A stretch of 64,000 bases of DNA from Opitutaceae bacterium (GTDB lineage: Bacteria; Verrucomicrobiota; Verrucomicrobiia; Opitutales; Opitutaceae), in NCBI GenBank assembly GCA_016794785.1, contig JAEUHC010000019.1:930001-994000 (forward strand), read 5' to 3'. Made by a program: the position numbers and the translations under genes. The notes below the pieces were generated by a model, which saw only the letters and a list, made by a program, of their open reading frames with translations, searched no databases and was not told the DNA's origin. Positions 44,616-52,290 of the stretch are shown piece by piece; the first letter of the stretch is position 1; every line of letters starts with the position of its first letter.

Positions 44616-45537
44616 AGTAGGGCGGGTCTGTGACCCGCCCTCGAATACTCAGGGCTCTCCGAGGGCGGGTCACAGACCCGCCCTACTGCTGGCGTGCGTC
44701 GCCGCATTTGTTTTCACGCCCGCGCTCCGCGCCGATCCCTCCTTCTACACCGCCCGCGTCGCCCCGATCCTCGTTCGCCACTGCACCGTCTGCCACGGCG
44801 CCGAGAAGCAGAAGGCGAAGCTGCGGCTCGACTCGTTCGAGGCCGTCCTCCGTGGCGCCGAGTCGGGCACGGTGGTCAAGCCGGGCGACACCAAGGGCAG
44901 CGAACTCCTCCGCCGCGTCACCCTCAAGCCCGACGACGACGAAGTGATGCCCAGCGACGGCAAACCCCTCCTCACCGTCGACGAGATCAAGGTCATCGAA
45001 CTCTGGATCGCCGCGGGCGCGAGCGCGACGCAGACCGTCGCCGAATTTCCCACCGCGCCGGCCCTGCGCGCCGCCCCGGTGGCGCAGGCTCCGCTCGCGC
45101 CGGACTGGCGGCCCCGCGCCGCCGCGATCGCCGCGTGGGAAAAGGCGACCGGCCTCCGCCTCCTCCCGCGTTCGCAAAACCCGACCGATGGCCTCGTGTT
45201 GCGCACCGCCAGCGCCCCCGCGCGCTGCGACGATGCGGCCCTCGCCCAGCTCGCGCCGCTCGCCCCGTTGATCGTCGAGGCCGAGCTGGCCCGCACCGCC
45301 ATCACCGACGCCGGGGCCAAGGCCATCGCCGCGTGGGGCAACCTCCGCGCCCTCGATCTCACGCGCACCGCCGTCACCTCCGCCGGCCTCGCGGCGCTCG
45401 CGCCCCTCAAGCACCTCGAGGCGCTCAACCTCACCGACACCGCCGTGGACGACGCCGGCCTTGCGAAAGTGAAGTCGCTGCCCGCGTTGAAACGCGTGTG
45501 GCACTTCGGCACGAAGGTCACGGCCGACGCGCCGTAG
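44599..45537 (+). CDS. PSCyt1 haem-domain protein with leucine-rich repeats
   Basis: A 312-residue exported protein ending the array. It has a hydrophobic signal (about 29-45, ALLLACVAAFVFTPALRA), a PSCyt1 domain with C62-T-V-C65-H66 and a later DDDEVMPSDGKP segment that could give the axial Met, a Pro/Ala-rich linker, and a C-terminal set of leucine-rich repeats (about 215-305, with LRALDLTRTAVTSAGLAAL and LEALNLTDTAVDDAGL). The only in-frame ATG before the signal is 44599, overlapping the DUF1501 end by 17 bases. Residues 6-30 are then translated palindrome, so the native start may have been lost or be a rare codon. Confidence 0.8.
   Translation: MRSWREVGRVCDPPSNTQGSPRAGHRPALLLACVAAFVFTPALRADPSFYTARVAPILVRHCTVCHGAEKQKAKLRLDSFEAVLRGAESGTVVKPGDTKGSELLRRVTLKPDDDEVMPSDGKPLLTVDEIKVIELWIAAGASATQTVAEFPTAPALRAAPVAQAPLAPDWRPRAAAIAAWEKATGLRLLPRSQNPTDGLVLRTASAPARCDDAALAQLAPLAPLIVEAELARTAITDAGAKAIAAWGNLRALDLTRTAVTSAGLAALAPLKHLEALNLTDTAVDDAGLAKVKSLPALKRVWHFGTKVTADAP
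44617..44686. repeat. GGGCGGGTC palindrome covering the start of the PSCyt1-LRR gene
   Basis: GTAGGGCGGGTC-tgt-GACCCGCCCTCG and CGAGGGCGGGTCACAGACCCGCCCTAC-type halves form a 70-base inverted repeat of the same family as 42957-43059. It starts 2 bases after the DUF1501 stop and runs into the signal-peptide coding region of the next gene. Confidence 0.9.
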
Positions 45538-45544
45538 GCGTCTG

Positions 45545-45680
45545 GTAGCGGCGAGCGCCAGCGAGCCGACGTAGCGCGGTGCTTCAGCCCGCGCCGCGGT
45601 GCGAACAATGCCGGTGTTCCTACGCGGGCTGAAGCCACGCGCTACCGACGATGCACCGGCTCGCTGGCGCTCGCCGCTAC
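45545..45680. repeat. Outer palindrome of a nested repeat
   Basis: GTAGCGGCGAGCGCCAGCGA and following to 45568 is matched perfectly by its reverse complement at 45657-45680 (24-bp arms). A second palindrome lies inside. The unit separates two convergent genes, the array end and thrH. Confidence 0.92.
45571..45645. repeat. Inner palindrome of a nested repeat
   Basis: GTAGCGCGGTGCTTCAGCCC and following to 45593 pairs with 45623-45645 (23-bp arms, two mismatches), around a 29-base loop. It belongs to a different sequence family from the outer palindrome, as if inserted into it. Confidence 0.88.
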
Positions 45681-45711
45681 GATTCAGACCGGCCCACCTC
45701 AACCGACAGTC

Positions 45712-46314
45712 CTACAGTTTCTCCGTGATCCGCTGCAGCAGCTCCGGGTAGTCATGGAGCGCGGGGAACTGCGGGAATTGCTTCACGATATTCTCCGGCG
45801 CGTGGAAGAGAAAGCCGTGGTCGGCCTGCGCGAGCATCGAGGTGTCGTTGAAGGAGTCGCCCGCCGCGATGACCTTGTAGTTGAGCGACTGGAGCGCGGC
45901 GACGGCGTGGCGCTTCTGGTCGGCCATGCGCAGCGTGTAGCCGGCGATGCGGTCTTTCTCCACGACGAGCCGGTGGCAAAACAGCGTGGGCCAGCCCATC
46001 TGGCGGACGAGCGGTTGAGCGAACTGCTCAAACGTGTCGGAGAGGATGATGACCTGCGTGCGCTGGCGCAGCGCGTTGATGAAATCAAACGCGCCCGGCA
46101 GCAGCGGCAGCGAGGCGATGACCTCCTGGATTTTGGAAAGCGTGATGCCGTGCCGGTCGAGGATGCCGATGCGGTAGCGCATGAGCTGGTCGTAGTCCGG
46201 CTCGTCGCGCGTGGTGCGCCGCAATTCGGCGATCCCCGTGCGCTCGGCGACGGCGATCCAGATTTCGGGCGTGAGGACGCCCTCCATGTCGAGGGTGACG
46301 ATGCTTTGCTTCAC
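45712..46314 (-). CDS. thrH: Phosphoserine phosphatase / homoserine phosphotransferase ThrH
   Basis: HAD-family enzyme that dephosphorylates phosphoserine and can pass the phosphate to homoserine, linking serine and threonine synthesis. It has 200 residues, as expected. The nucleophile motif is TLDMEGVLTPEIW (ThrH has D-x-E rather than D-x-D), with IILSDTFEQF (motif II), a conserved Lys in QKRHAV and AAGDSFNDTSML (motif III), and FHAPENIVKQFPQFPA near the end. The start is a GTG at 46314, which gives the usual MKQSIVTLDMEG beginning; upstream in-frame sequence does not look like the family. Confidence 0.93.
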   Translation of the reverse strand: MKQSIVTLDMEGVLTPEIWIAVAERTGIAELRRTTRDEPDYDQLMRYRIGILDRHGITLSKIQEVIASLPLLPGAFDFINALRQRTQVIILSDTFEQFAQPLVRQMGWPTLFCHRLVVEKDRIAGYTLRMADQKRHAVAALQSLNYKVIAAGDSFNDTSMLAQADHGFLFHAPENIVKQFPQFPALHDYPELLQRITEKL

Positions 46315-46485
46315 AAGTGCCCCGAGTGAATCAGGCGCGTTTGGGCGGAGGCAAGCGCGGGGGTGGGGGAAGGCCAAACGACGGTGCGGGATATACGCAA
46401 ACTCAAGGCTGGCGACTTCCTTGCGAAGTCCTATCGGGCGGAGGCAATCTATCGGGCCAAGCTACGCCGGAGTTAGATTTTCAAT

Positions 46486-46962
46486 TTAAGGGGGAAGATG
46501 GAGTGAGGGATTCGCCTTGAATTTTTCTCTTTTACGAAGCGCTTGTCGGCGTTCATCAGCGCGTGAGTTGAGAAGCATGCTCAGGCCAAGTGCCGTCAAA
46601 AAGGCTCCCATAAATGTAAACTGCAGTCGTTCAAATATGGGCTCGGCCTTAATCGTCAGCGCGATGATTGGGAGCGACAATAGACCGAATCCTGAAATCA
46701 CGATTCCGAATCCAAACAAATATGCTGAGCCGAGGAGATTAGCCCTGATAGATGGCTGCCCGCCCTCAAGTTCCTCTTTATCGCGAGACCCGCGGTTAGA
46801 CCGGATAAAAAAAATGCAGGCCGCTATGCTCATGAAAAATGCGAAAAGCATCTTCACGGCCCCCATTAATTCACCGCGCAGTCCGAGCATCACAGTTACC
46901 GCAGCCGCGAGGCACGCCACCATGGACCATAATAATCCTAGAGATAGCATTTTTCCGATCAT
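46486..46962 (-). CDS. Hypothetical four-helix membrane protein, AT-richer than neighbours
   Basis: A 158-residue protein I do not recognise. Four hydrophobic segments (about 5-25, 37-54, 77-102, 115-132) with a charged loop (RSNRGSRDKEELEGGQ) and a basic C-terminus (RADERRQALRKREKFK). Its codon use is clearly richer in A/T than the surrounding genes, which suggests later acquisition. The ATG at 46962 touches the stop of a truncated DUF5615 toxin remnant, so the gene seems to lie at the break point of a decayed toxin-antitoxin locus. Confidence 0.7.
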   Translation of the reverse strand: MIGKMLSLGLLWSMVACLAAAVTVMLGLRGELMGAVKMLFAFFMSIAACIFFIRSNRGSRDKEELEGGQPSIRANLLGSAYLFGFGIVISGFGLLSLPIIALTIKAEPIFERLQFTFMGAFLTALGLSMLLNSRADERRQALRKREKFKANPSLHLPP

Positions 46963-47054
46963 CAGCGTTTTGCCATGGCGCGGTTTATGACCTGATGGCT
47001 TGCGAGCGCGTGCCACAAGGGGGCAGGTGTGCCTTGATCGAAGAGGATGCGCAC
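46962..47054 (-). pseudogene. Truncated DUF5615 (PIN-like toxin) remnant
   Basis: From a GTG at 47054 the frame reads VRILFDQGTPAPLWHALASH then QV before losing similarity and stopping at 46962. This matches the start of DUF5615 PIN-like toxins (typically about 110 residues, beginning MRILFDQGTP). Only the first 22 or so residues survive. It follows the DUF433 remnant by 12 bases, the usual order antitoxin then toxin. Confidence 0.6.
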
Positions 47055-47066
47055 GGCGCGAACGGC

Positions 47067-47174
47067 CTAATCGTCCGCCAAGCTGTGTTGGGCGTGTTTC
47101 AGCACGGCGTCGAGCTGTGCTCGCGTCACGCCGGGAAACCGCTCCACCGCGGGGCATTGCGACCAATCGAGCAT
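47067..47174 (-). pseudogene. Internally deleted DUF433 antitoxin remnant
   Basis: A 35-codon frame: MLDWSQCPAVE joined directly to RFPGVTRAQLDAVLKHAQHS. Intact DUF433 antitoxins (about 75 residues) have these two segments at the two ends, with a central PGKVSGAW..FRGTRVPV region that is missing here. An internal in-frame deletion of about 35-40 codons explains it. It pairs with the DUF5615 remnant just downstream. Confidence 0.65.
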
Positions 47175-47238
47175 GGCGCACGCAATAAGAAATCCGCGCG
47201 CGGCGCAAGCTGCCGATCCAGCGGGCTACGGATTGGGT

Positions 47239-47913
47239 TTACTCAAACTGCTTCCGAAATTCCGCGAGCTGGGCGCGTAGTTCGGCGACCTCGGCGCGGA
47301 GAGCCGCGGTCTCGGCTTCGAGTTTGGCGAGGCGGTCGTTTTCGGCCCGGACGGCGAGGGTCGCGGGTTCGAGGGGCGGAGTCGGGGCGGATGCGGCGAG
47401 TTCGACCGGGCCGCCGAGGAGGTGGGCGTAGCGGGGCTCCTTGGTGCCGGGTTGGCGCGGGAGTTTGACGACGAGGGACTGGGGCGTGCGCGTGGCGAGG
47501 GCGGTGAGCGCTTCCTCGACCTCGGCGAGTGACTCGAAGGGTTGGAAGCGCTCCGTGCGCGTGCGGAGTTCGGCGAGGGTCTGCGGGCCGCGCAGCATCA
47601 GCACGCAGAGGAGGCCGACTTCGCCGGGCGTGAGCAGGACCGCGTCGGTGAGGGCGTGCTTGTATTTGGCGACGCGGCTCTCGGCGCCGGTGAAGACGGA
47701 GGCGAGGCGTTTTTCACGCAGGCCGTCGAGCGCGCGGACGACCGTCGTCTCATCGTAGGCCACGACGGGGTCGCGGTTCGTGAGCTGGTTGCAGGCGAGC
47801 GTGAGGGAATTGAGCGTGAGCGGATAGTAGTCGGGCGTGGTGACGGCCTTTTCCACGAGCGCGCCGAGCACGCGGAGCTCGGTGGGGTTGAGGATCGGGA
47901 GCGGGTCATCCAT
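47239..47913 (-). CDS. YceH/DUF480 family protein
   Basis: A 224-residue protein of the DUF480 family (E. coli YceH). Two winged-helix-like halves: ILNPTELRVLGALVEKAVTT and NSLTLACNQLTNRDPVV in the first, LLTPGEVGLLCVLMLRGPQT and ELRTRTERFQPF in the second. The C-terminus (about 185-224) is a Leu/Ala/Glu heptad-rich coiled coil that may dimerise. The exact role is unknown; the fold suggests nucleic-acid binding. It is a single minus-strand gene between two AT-richer membrane genes. Confidence 0.9.
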   Translation of the reverse strand: MDDPLPILNPTELRVLGALVEKAVTTPDYYPLTLNSLTLACNQLTNRDPVVAYDETTVVRALDGLREKRLASVFTGAESRVAKYKHALTDAVLLTPGEVGLLCVLMLRGPQTLAELRTRTERFQPFESLAEVEEALTALATRTPQSLVVKLPRQPGTKEPRYAHLLGGPVELAASAPTPPLEPATLAVRAENDRLAKLEAETAALRAEVAELRAQLAEFRKQFE

Positions 47914-47930
47914 GAGAGGAAGTCGGGTAG

Positions 47931-48452
47931 TCAGAGGGTCTCGCCGGGAGGCAAAGGCTGAGACGGCTCGTTAAGGCCGAGACATCGTTTGAAGCTGAGG
48001 AGATTTGTTTCGGAGGCCACCATGTCGTCGGGCAAGACGAAGAAAAATTCTCTTTGCTCAACCCGCATGGCATACCATCCATGCGGCTTCGGTGAGTCTG
48101 CGTAGCCGATCAGCATGCGGAACTCCACCTCGACCTCGTGAAACGAAACCGAACGGTGGAAAAACGAGAGCCCGCAGAGTTTCCATGAAACGATGACGGA
48201 TTGTTCGCACGCCATAAAGCACACTTCCCAGATTGAGCTGCTCAGAACGAAAAGAAGTCCGCCGGCAAGGAGTGTTGTCCAACCAACTACCGAACCGATG
48301 TCACGTGGTTGTGCTACCCAGAAACACAAGGTCGACAACACGAGCGTGAGACTGCCGAAGATTTTCAATTCAAACCTTCCAGAAGAACGAAATAGAATTT
48401 CGGTTTGGGCGATTGGTGGAAACCGGCCCACGGGCTCCAGATAGTGCCTCAT
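47931..48452 (-). CDS. Hypothetical membrane protein with two helices
   Basis: A 173-residue protein I do not recognise. Two hydrophobic segments (about 30-46 and 53-72) form a hairpin near the N-terminus, followed by a soluble C-terminal domain rich in beta-prone residues (VIVSWKLCGLSFFHRSVSFH, REFFFVLPDDMVASE), which resembles PH-like domains of small bacterial membrane proteins only in outline. Base composition is AT-richer than its neighbours. It starts 15 bases after the glnS stop and ends 17 bases before the yceH-like gene. Confidence 0.65.
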   Translation of the reverse strand: MRHYLEPVGRFPPIAQTEILFRSSGRFELKIFGSLTLVLSTLCFWVAQPRDIGSVVGWTTLLAGGLLFVLSSSIWEVCFMACEQSVIVSWKLCGLSFFHRSVSFHEVEVEFRMLIGYADSPKPHGWYAMRVEQREFFFVLPDDMVASETNLLSFKRCLGLNEPSQPLPPGETL

Positions 48453-48467
48453 GGCGACTCGGGACGA

Positions 48468-50288
48468 TCACTTTTTGGTCCAGTTATCCTTCAGCGATAT
48501 CGTGCGGTTGAAGACGAGTTTGACGGGCGCGCTGTCCTTGGGGTCGAGGGCGAAGTAGCCGAGGCGTTCGAATTGGAAACGGTCGGCCGGGGTCGCGGCG
48601 GCGAGCGAGGTCTCGAGCTTGGCGGTGACGACTTCGAGCGAGTGCGGGTTGACCACTTTCAGGAAATCCTCCTCGGCGCCGGGCTCGGGCACGGTGAAGA
48701 GCCGGTCGTAGAGGCGCACCTCGGCGTCGAGGCACTGGGTGGCGCTGACCCAGTGGATGGTGCCCTTGACCTTGCGGTCCACATTCGGGCCGCCGGCGCG
48801 CGTGGTGAGATCGGCGGTGCAGCGGAGCTCGGTGATGGCGCCCGCGGCGTCCTTCACGATCTCGTCGAGCTTGATGATGCAGGCGTATTTCAGGCGGACC
48901 TCTCCGCCGGGCTTGAGGCGGAAATATTTCGGCGGCGGCACCTCGGCGAAGTCGTCGCTCTCGATGAAGACCTCGCGGGTCAGGGCGATCTGCCGGGTGG
49001 TGGGTTTTTCGTTCTGCGGATCGTTGGTGGCCTCGCAGGTGAGGGTCTCGCCGGCGGGGATGTTAGTGAGGACGATCTTGATCGGCTTGAGGACGGCGAG
49101 GCGGCGCACGGCGAGGGCGTTGAGGTCCTGGCGGACGGCGTTCTCGAAGACGGCGACCTCGGTGACGGAATCGAACTTGGTGACGCCCACGCCCGTGACG
49201 AAGGCGCGGAGCGCGCTGGCGGTGATGCCGCGGCGGCGCAGGCCGGAGAGCGTGGGCATGCGCGGGTCGTCCCAGCCGGCGACGACCTTTTCGTTCACGA
49301 GCGTGAGGAGCTTACGCTTGGAGACGATCGTGTAGCCGAGGTGGAGCTTGGCGAATTCGTATTGGCGCGGGAGCGCGCGCGGCAGATCGAGGCTCGTCAG
49401 GATCCAATCGTAGAGCGGGCGATGCACCTCGAACTCGAGCGTGCACACGCTGTGCGTGACGCCCTCGAGGTAGTCGCTCAGGCAGTGGGCGAAATCGTAG
49501 AGCGGATAGATGCACCATTGGTCGCCCGCGTGGTGGTGCGGGACATGGCGGATGCGGTAGAGCAGGGGATCGCGCAGCCAGACGTTGGGCGCGGCCATGT
49601 CGATTTTGGCGCGGAGGGAGCGGGCGCCGTTGGGGAATTCGCCGGCGCGCATGCGCGCGAAGAGGTCGAGGTTCTCGGCGACGGGGCGGTCGCGGAAAGG
49701 GGAGTTGCGGCCGGGCTTGTCGGGGGCGCCGCGGTAGGCGTCGGTCTCCTCGGGGGAGAGGTCGCAGACGTAGGCCTTGCCGCGCTTGATGAGTTCGACG
49801 GCATAGCCGTGGATTTGCTCGAAGTAGTCGCTGGCGAAGAAGGGCTCGGCGGAGCCTTTTTCGAGCTGCGTGCTGAGAGCGGAGGGATCGACCGGGCCGA
49901 GGTAGAAATCGGGCTGGCCGTTGCTCGTGATGGGGGCGGGATGGGCACCCTTGACCTTGAAACCGAGGCAAGTGTCGGCCCAGCCGGCGATGAGCCACTG
50001 CACATCGGCCGTGATGGACTCGACGTATTCGATGTCCTCCTTGACGGGGTTGGTGTCGTCGAAGCGGAGGTTGCACTGGCCGGCGTGCTCGCGGGCGAGG
50101 CCGAAGTTGAGGCAGATGGACTTGGCGTGGCCGATGTGGAGGTAGCCGTTGGGCTCGGGCGGGAAGCGCGTGACGATCTTGGGATAGCGTTTTTCCGCGA
50201 CGTGCTGGGCGACGATGTCGCGGATGAAATCGCTGGGCGCGGCGGGGGCCGCGGAGGCGGCGCCCGGATCGGTGGGCTCGACGGACAT
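48468..50288 (-). CDS. glnS: Glutaminyl-tRNA synthetase
   Basis: Class I synthetase that charges tRNA-Gln, 606 residues. HIGH motif in PPEPNGYLHIGHAKS, a KMSKS-type motif in TIVSKRKL, and the ADVQWLIAGWAD and YDWILTSLDLPRALPRQYEF segments of the GlnRS catalytic domain; the C-terminal beta-barrel anticodon-binding domains are complete. The start at 50288 begins an Ala/Pro-rich lead-in before DFIRDIVAQHV. Presence of both GlnRS and GatCAB means Gln-tRNA need not rely on transamidation. Confidence 0.97.
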   Translation of the reverse strand: MSVEPTDPGAASAAPAAPSDFIRDIVAQHVAEKRYPKIVTRFPPEPNGYLHIGHAKSICLNFGLAREHAGQCNLRFDDTNPVKEDIEYVESITADVQWLIAGWADTCLGFKVKGAHPAPITSNGQPDFYLGPVDPSALSTQLEKGSAEPFFASDYFEQIHGYAVELIKRGKAYVCDLSPEETDAYRGAPDKPGRNSPFRDRPVAENLDLFARMRAGEFPNGARSLRAKIDMAAPNVWLRDPLLYRIRHVPHHHAGDQWCIYPLYDFAHCLSDYLEGVTHSVCTLEFEVHRPLYDWILTSLDLPRALPRQYEFAKLHLGYTIVSKRKLLTLVNEKVVAGWDDPRMPTLSGLRRRGITASALRAFVTGVGVTKFDSVTEVAVFENAVRQDLNALAVRRLAVLKPIKIVLTNIPAGETLTCEATNDPQNEKPTTRQIALTREVFIESDDFAEVPPPKYFRLKPGGEVRLKYACIIKLDEIVKDAAGAITELRCTADLTTRAGGPNVDRKVKGTIHWVSATQCLDAEVRLYDRLFTVPEPGAEEDFLKVVNPHSLEVVTAKLETSLAAATPADRFQFERLGYFALDPKDSAPVKLVFNRTISLKDNWTKK

Positions 50289-50416
50289 AAGTCGCGACGT
50301 TGCGAAGCGCCCGGGCGCGAGGCAACGACGCAGTTGCGCCGGGACCGGATTCGCAGGTGCGTCGCGCCGAGGCTTGACGATCGCTGGGCCGCGTCGCTTC
50401 ATCGCCGACCTGCGCC

Positions 50417-50491
50417 GCGAGCGTAGCACAATGGATAGTGTAGTGGCCTCCGAAGCCATTGATCCGGGTTCGACTCCCGGCGCTCGCACCA
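50417..50491 (+). tRNA. tRNA-Arg (anticodon CCG), CCA encoded
   Basis: Cloverleaf with acceptor GCGAGCG/CGCTCGC, D arm AGCACAATGGATAGTGT, anticodon stem GTGGC/GCCAT around CTCCGAA (anticodon CCG), T arm CCGGGTTCGACTCCCGG, discriminator A and encoded CCA. It reads the CGG codon. Confidence 0.95.
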
Positions 50492-50524
50492 TGGGCCGCC
50501 CGCCGAGCGCACCGCCAGCCCTGT

Positions 50525-51226
50525 TCAACCGGCGGGCCAGTAGCGCTGGAGGATTTCCTTGATCACCATTCCTCCGCCGCCGATCAGGAAGCTGAAATAG
50601 ACGATGGTCACCAGGTTGGTCAAATGACCGAGGAGAGTGCCGACGCCATCGCGCTGCATCAGGCCCAGGGAGAAGCACAGGAGGGCCAGCGCCGGCAGGG
50701 TGTTGCTGAACGGGATGAGACCGAAGGGTGCCATCAGCAGCAGCGCCGCGAGGATGAACGCCAAGTCGTTTATTTTTTCCACGACACGTCCCTCCACCAA
50801 GCCTGGGAGTCGGTGGGGTCGGCTGACCCGTTCCAAGCGTCGCACCCACCGCATCCCGCCTCTCAGGGCGCCACGGATGCGCTCGGAGGGCAACGGCCGG
50901 TCACGGACCCGCGCCGGCAGCCACAGCGGTTTGCCAGACAGGCGGCTAAGGCCGACCATCAGGATCGCCGCGCCAAAAACAGTGCTTACCCCCGGGATTG
51001 AGACGGGAATCAGGAAGACGAGGGTGAGCAGAACGGTCAGGACCAACAGGCCGTTCTGCCCGAAGTGCAGAAGCATCCTCCCCAAGCTAATCTCGCCCGG
51101 CGGCAGCGATGCGATGGCGGACTCGATCTGGTCACCCAGCGGTATCTGAGACCCGGAAGATTGGTGGGAGGCATCCATCGGGGTCAGGACGGCGGGGATG
51201 GATATGTCAGAATAGTCACCCTCCAC
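50525..51226 (-). CDS. ExoD family membrane protein
   Basis: A 233-residue protein of the exopolysaccharide-synthesis ExoD family. The N-terminal cytoplasmic part (LGDQIESAIASLPPGEISLGRMLLHFG) is the conserved entry to the family, followed by about four to five membrane segments (GLLVLTVLLTLVFLIPVSIP; FGAAILMVGLSRL; LAFILAALLLMAPFGLIPF; LVTIVYFSFLIGGGG). ExoD is linked to exopolysaccharide and alkaline tolerance in rhizobia but its molecular role is unclear. An alternative start is Met17. A CAGGC/GCCTG hairpin lies just upstream (51230-51244). Confidence 0.85.
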   Translation of the reverse strand: MEGDYSDISIPAVLTPMDASHQSSGSQIPLGDQIESAIASLPPGEISLGRMLLHFGQNGLLVLTVLLTLVFLIPVSIPGVSTVFGAAILMVGLSRLSGKPLWLPARVRDRPLPSERIRGALRGGMRWVRRLERVSRPHRLPGLVEGRVVEKINDLAFILAALLLMAPFGLIPFSNTLPALALLCFSLGLMQRDGVGTLLGHLTNLVTIVYFSFLIGGGGMVIKEILQRYWPAG

Positions 51227-51380
51227 TCACAGGCTTAAGGCCTGCCTTCGCTTGCCGGGGAGATTGCAGCGCGGCAGGGCCGTTCGCTCGGCTTGAAAAT
51301 GCAGGGGTGTCGACGGCAGGAAGCATGAGGCAGGACGACCTGTCGGCGCGCGATCGCACAGGAAAAGGGAATGGCGGGCC

Positions 51381-51536
51381 TCAGACGTCGGGCTTGGTCT
51401 TGCGCAGGCCGACGATGCGATCGCCCGGCTTCCACTGGTTGCGCTTGCGGAGGATCTCAAGGCGCTCGAAGCGCTTCAGGACGTTGCGTTTGACGACGAG
51501 GCCGGAGGGGCCTTGGAGGCTCTTATGCTGTGACAT
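51381..51536 (-). CDS. Verrucomicrobia/Chlamydiae small basic protein
   Basis: A 51-residue, very basic protein: MSQHKSLQGPSGLVVKRNVL through GDRIVGLRKTKPDV. It matches the short family restricted to Chlamydiae and Verrucomicrobia, thought to be ribosome- or rRNA-associated because of its charge and spread. The ATG at 51536 gives the family start; longer in-frame sequence upstream is not conserved-looking. It is a strong lineage marker for this window. Confidence 0.88.
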   Translation of the reverse strand: MSQHKSLQGPSGLVVKRNVLKRFERLEILRKRNQWKPGDRIVGLRKTKPDV

Positions 51537-51565
51537 GGCGGGTGAAGGACGACGGTTGCGACTGG

Positions 51566-51886
51566 TTAAAGGGTCGGAGAGTGTTCCGGCCCCGCGGCCC
51601 ATGACAAGTATTTTTCCGCGACCCGTTCGGCGCGCACCGCGAGCCACTCCGGAGTGTCGTAGGGATGGGCCGCCAGCACGTGGCGCTCAAGTTCCGCCAG
51701 CCGGGCGGGCAGGCACTTGAACGTTAGCCTAAACTCTTCGTTGCGCTCCACTTTGCCCGCCCAGCGATAGTGCGAGACGATGGGGCCCTCGACCTGCACG
51801 CAGGCGGCGAGCCCGGCGGCGACCGCTCCGGCGGCCAGCCGTTCGGCGTCGGCCCGGGAGGCAACGGTCGTCCACGCGATGAACAT
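51566..51886 (-). CDS. cutA: Divalent cation tolerance protein CutA
   Basis: A 106-residue CutA1 protein, a trimeric ferredoxin-like fold. It shows MFIAWTTVASRADAERLAAG, LAACVQVEGPIVSHYRWAGK (conserved CVQ and Y-x-W), EEFRLTFKC and HPYDTPEWLAV, the typical family features. E. coli CutA was linked to copper tolerance, but the biochemical role is unsettled. It is 29 bases upstream of the small basic protein gene on the same strand and divergent from rpoZ. Confidence 0.93.
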   Translation of the reverse strand: MFIAWTTVASRADAERLAAGAVAAGLAACVQVEGPIVSHYRWAGKVERNEEFRLTFKCLPARLAELERHVLAAHPYDTPEWLAVRAERVAEKYLSWAAGPEHSPTL

Positions 51887-51998
51887 GCCGCGCAACGTCG
51901 GGCGCGGCGCGCAGCCGGGCAAGCCGGGAATTCGCTGTTGACGGGTTTCGGGGCGGGCGTTGGCCTTGCCGGTTCAAATTCCGCAGCCCTCGCCCAAC

Positions 51999-52196
51999 AT
52001 GAGAGACGAATACATCAAGGACGCACTCAAGGTCGTCAACGACCCCAACATCCTCATCAACGTGGTTTCCCGCCGCGTGAAGCAGCTCAAGCGCGGCAAC
52101 CGCCCGCTGGTCGAGTCGCTGGAGAAGCTCTCCCCCGAGGACACCGCGCTGCGCGAAGTCATCGAGGGCAAGATCAGCCACGAGCTCGCCACCTGA
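51999..52196 (+). CDS. rpoZ: RNA polymerase omega subunit
   Basis: A short omega subunit, 65 residues, that helps assemble RNA polymerase by holding the beta-prime C-terminus. It has MRDEYIKDALKVVNDPNILI, VVSRRVKQLKRGNRPLV and a charged tail ending KISHELAT. The ATG at 51999 is preferred over an upstream TTG because it begins the conserved region. It is followed by an intrinsic terminator and smpB. Confidence 0.9.
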   Translation: MRDEYIKDALKVVNDPNILINVVSRRVKQLKRGNRPLVESLEKLSPEDTALREVIEGKISHELAT

Positions 52197-52199
52197 GGC

Positions 52200-52258
52200 G
52201 CGGCCCCGGCCCACTTTGGCGGCTCCGTTCTGTGGCGCAGAACCGGGCCGCTTTTTTT
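52200..52258 (+). terminator. Intrinsic terminator after rpoZ
   Basis: GCGGCCC (52200-52206) pairs with GGGCCGC (52245-52251), enclosing a second perfect hairpin GTTCTG/CAGAAC, and TTTTTTT follows directly. It ends 32 bases before smpB. Confidence 0.82.
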
Positions 52259-52290
52259 GTCCCCCGTCCCGTCCGTCACTTCGTTCTCCC

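Noticed and set aside
46417..46433. GACTTC/GAAGTC hairpin downstream of the AT-rich membrane gene
   Set aside because: Six-base arms and no U tract on either strand, so it was not called as a terminator.
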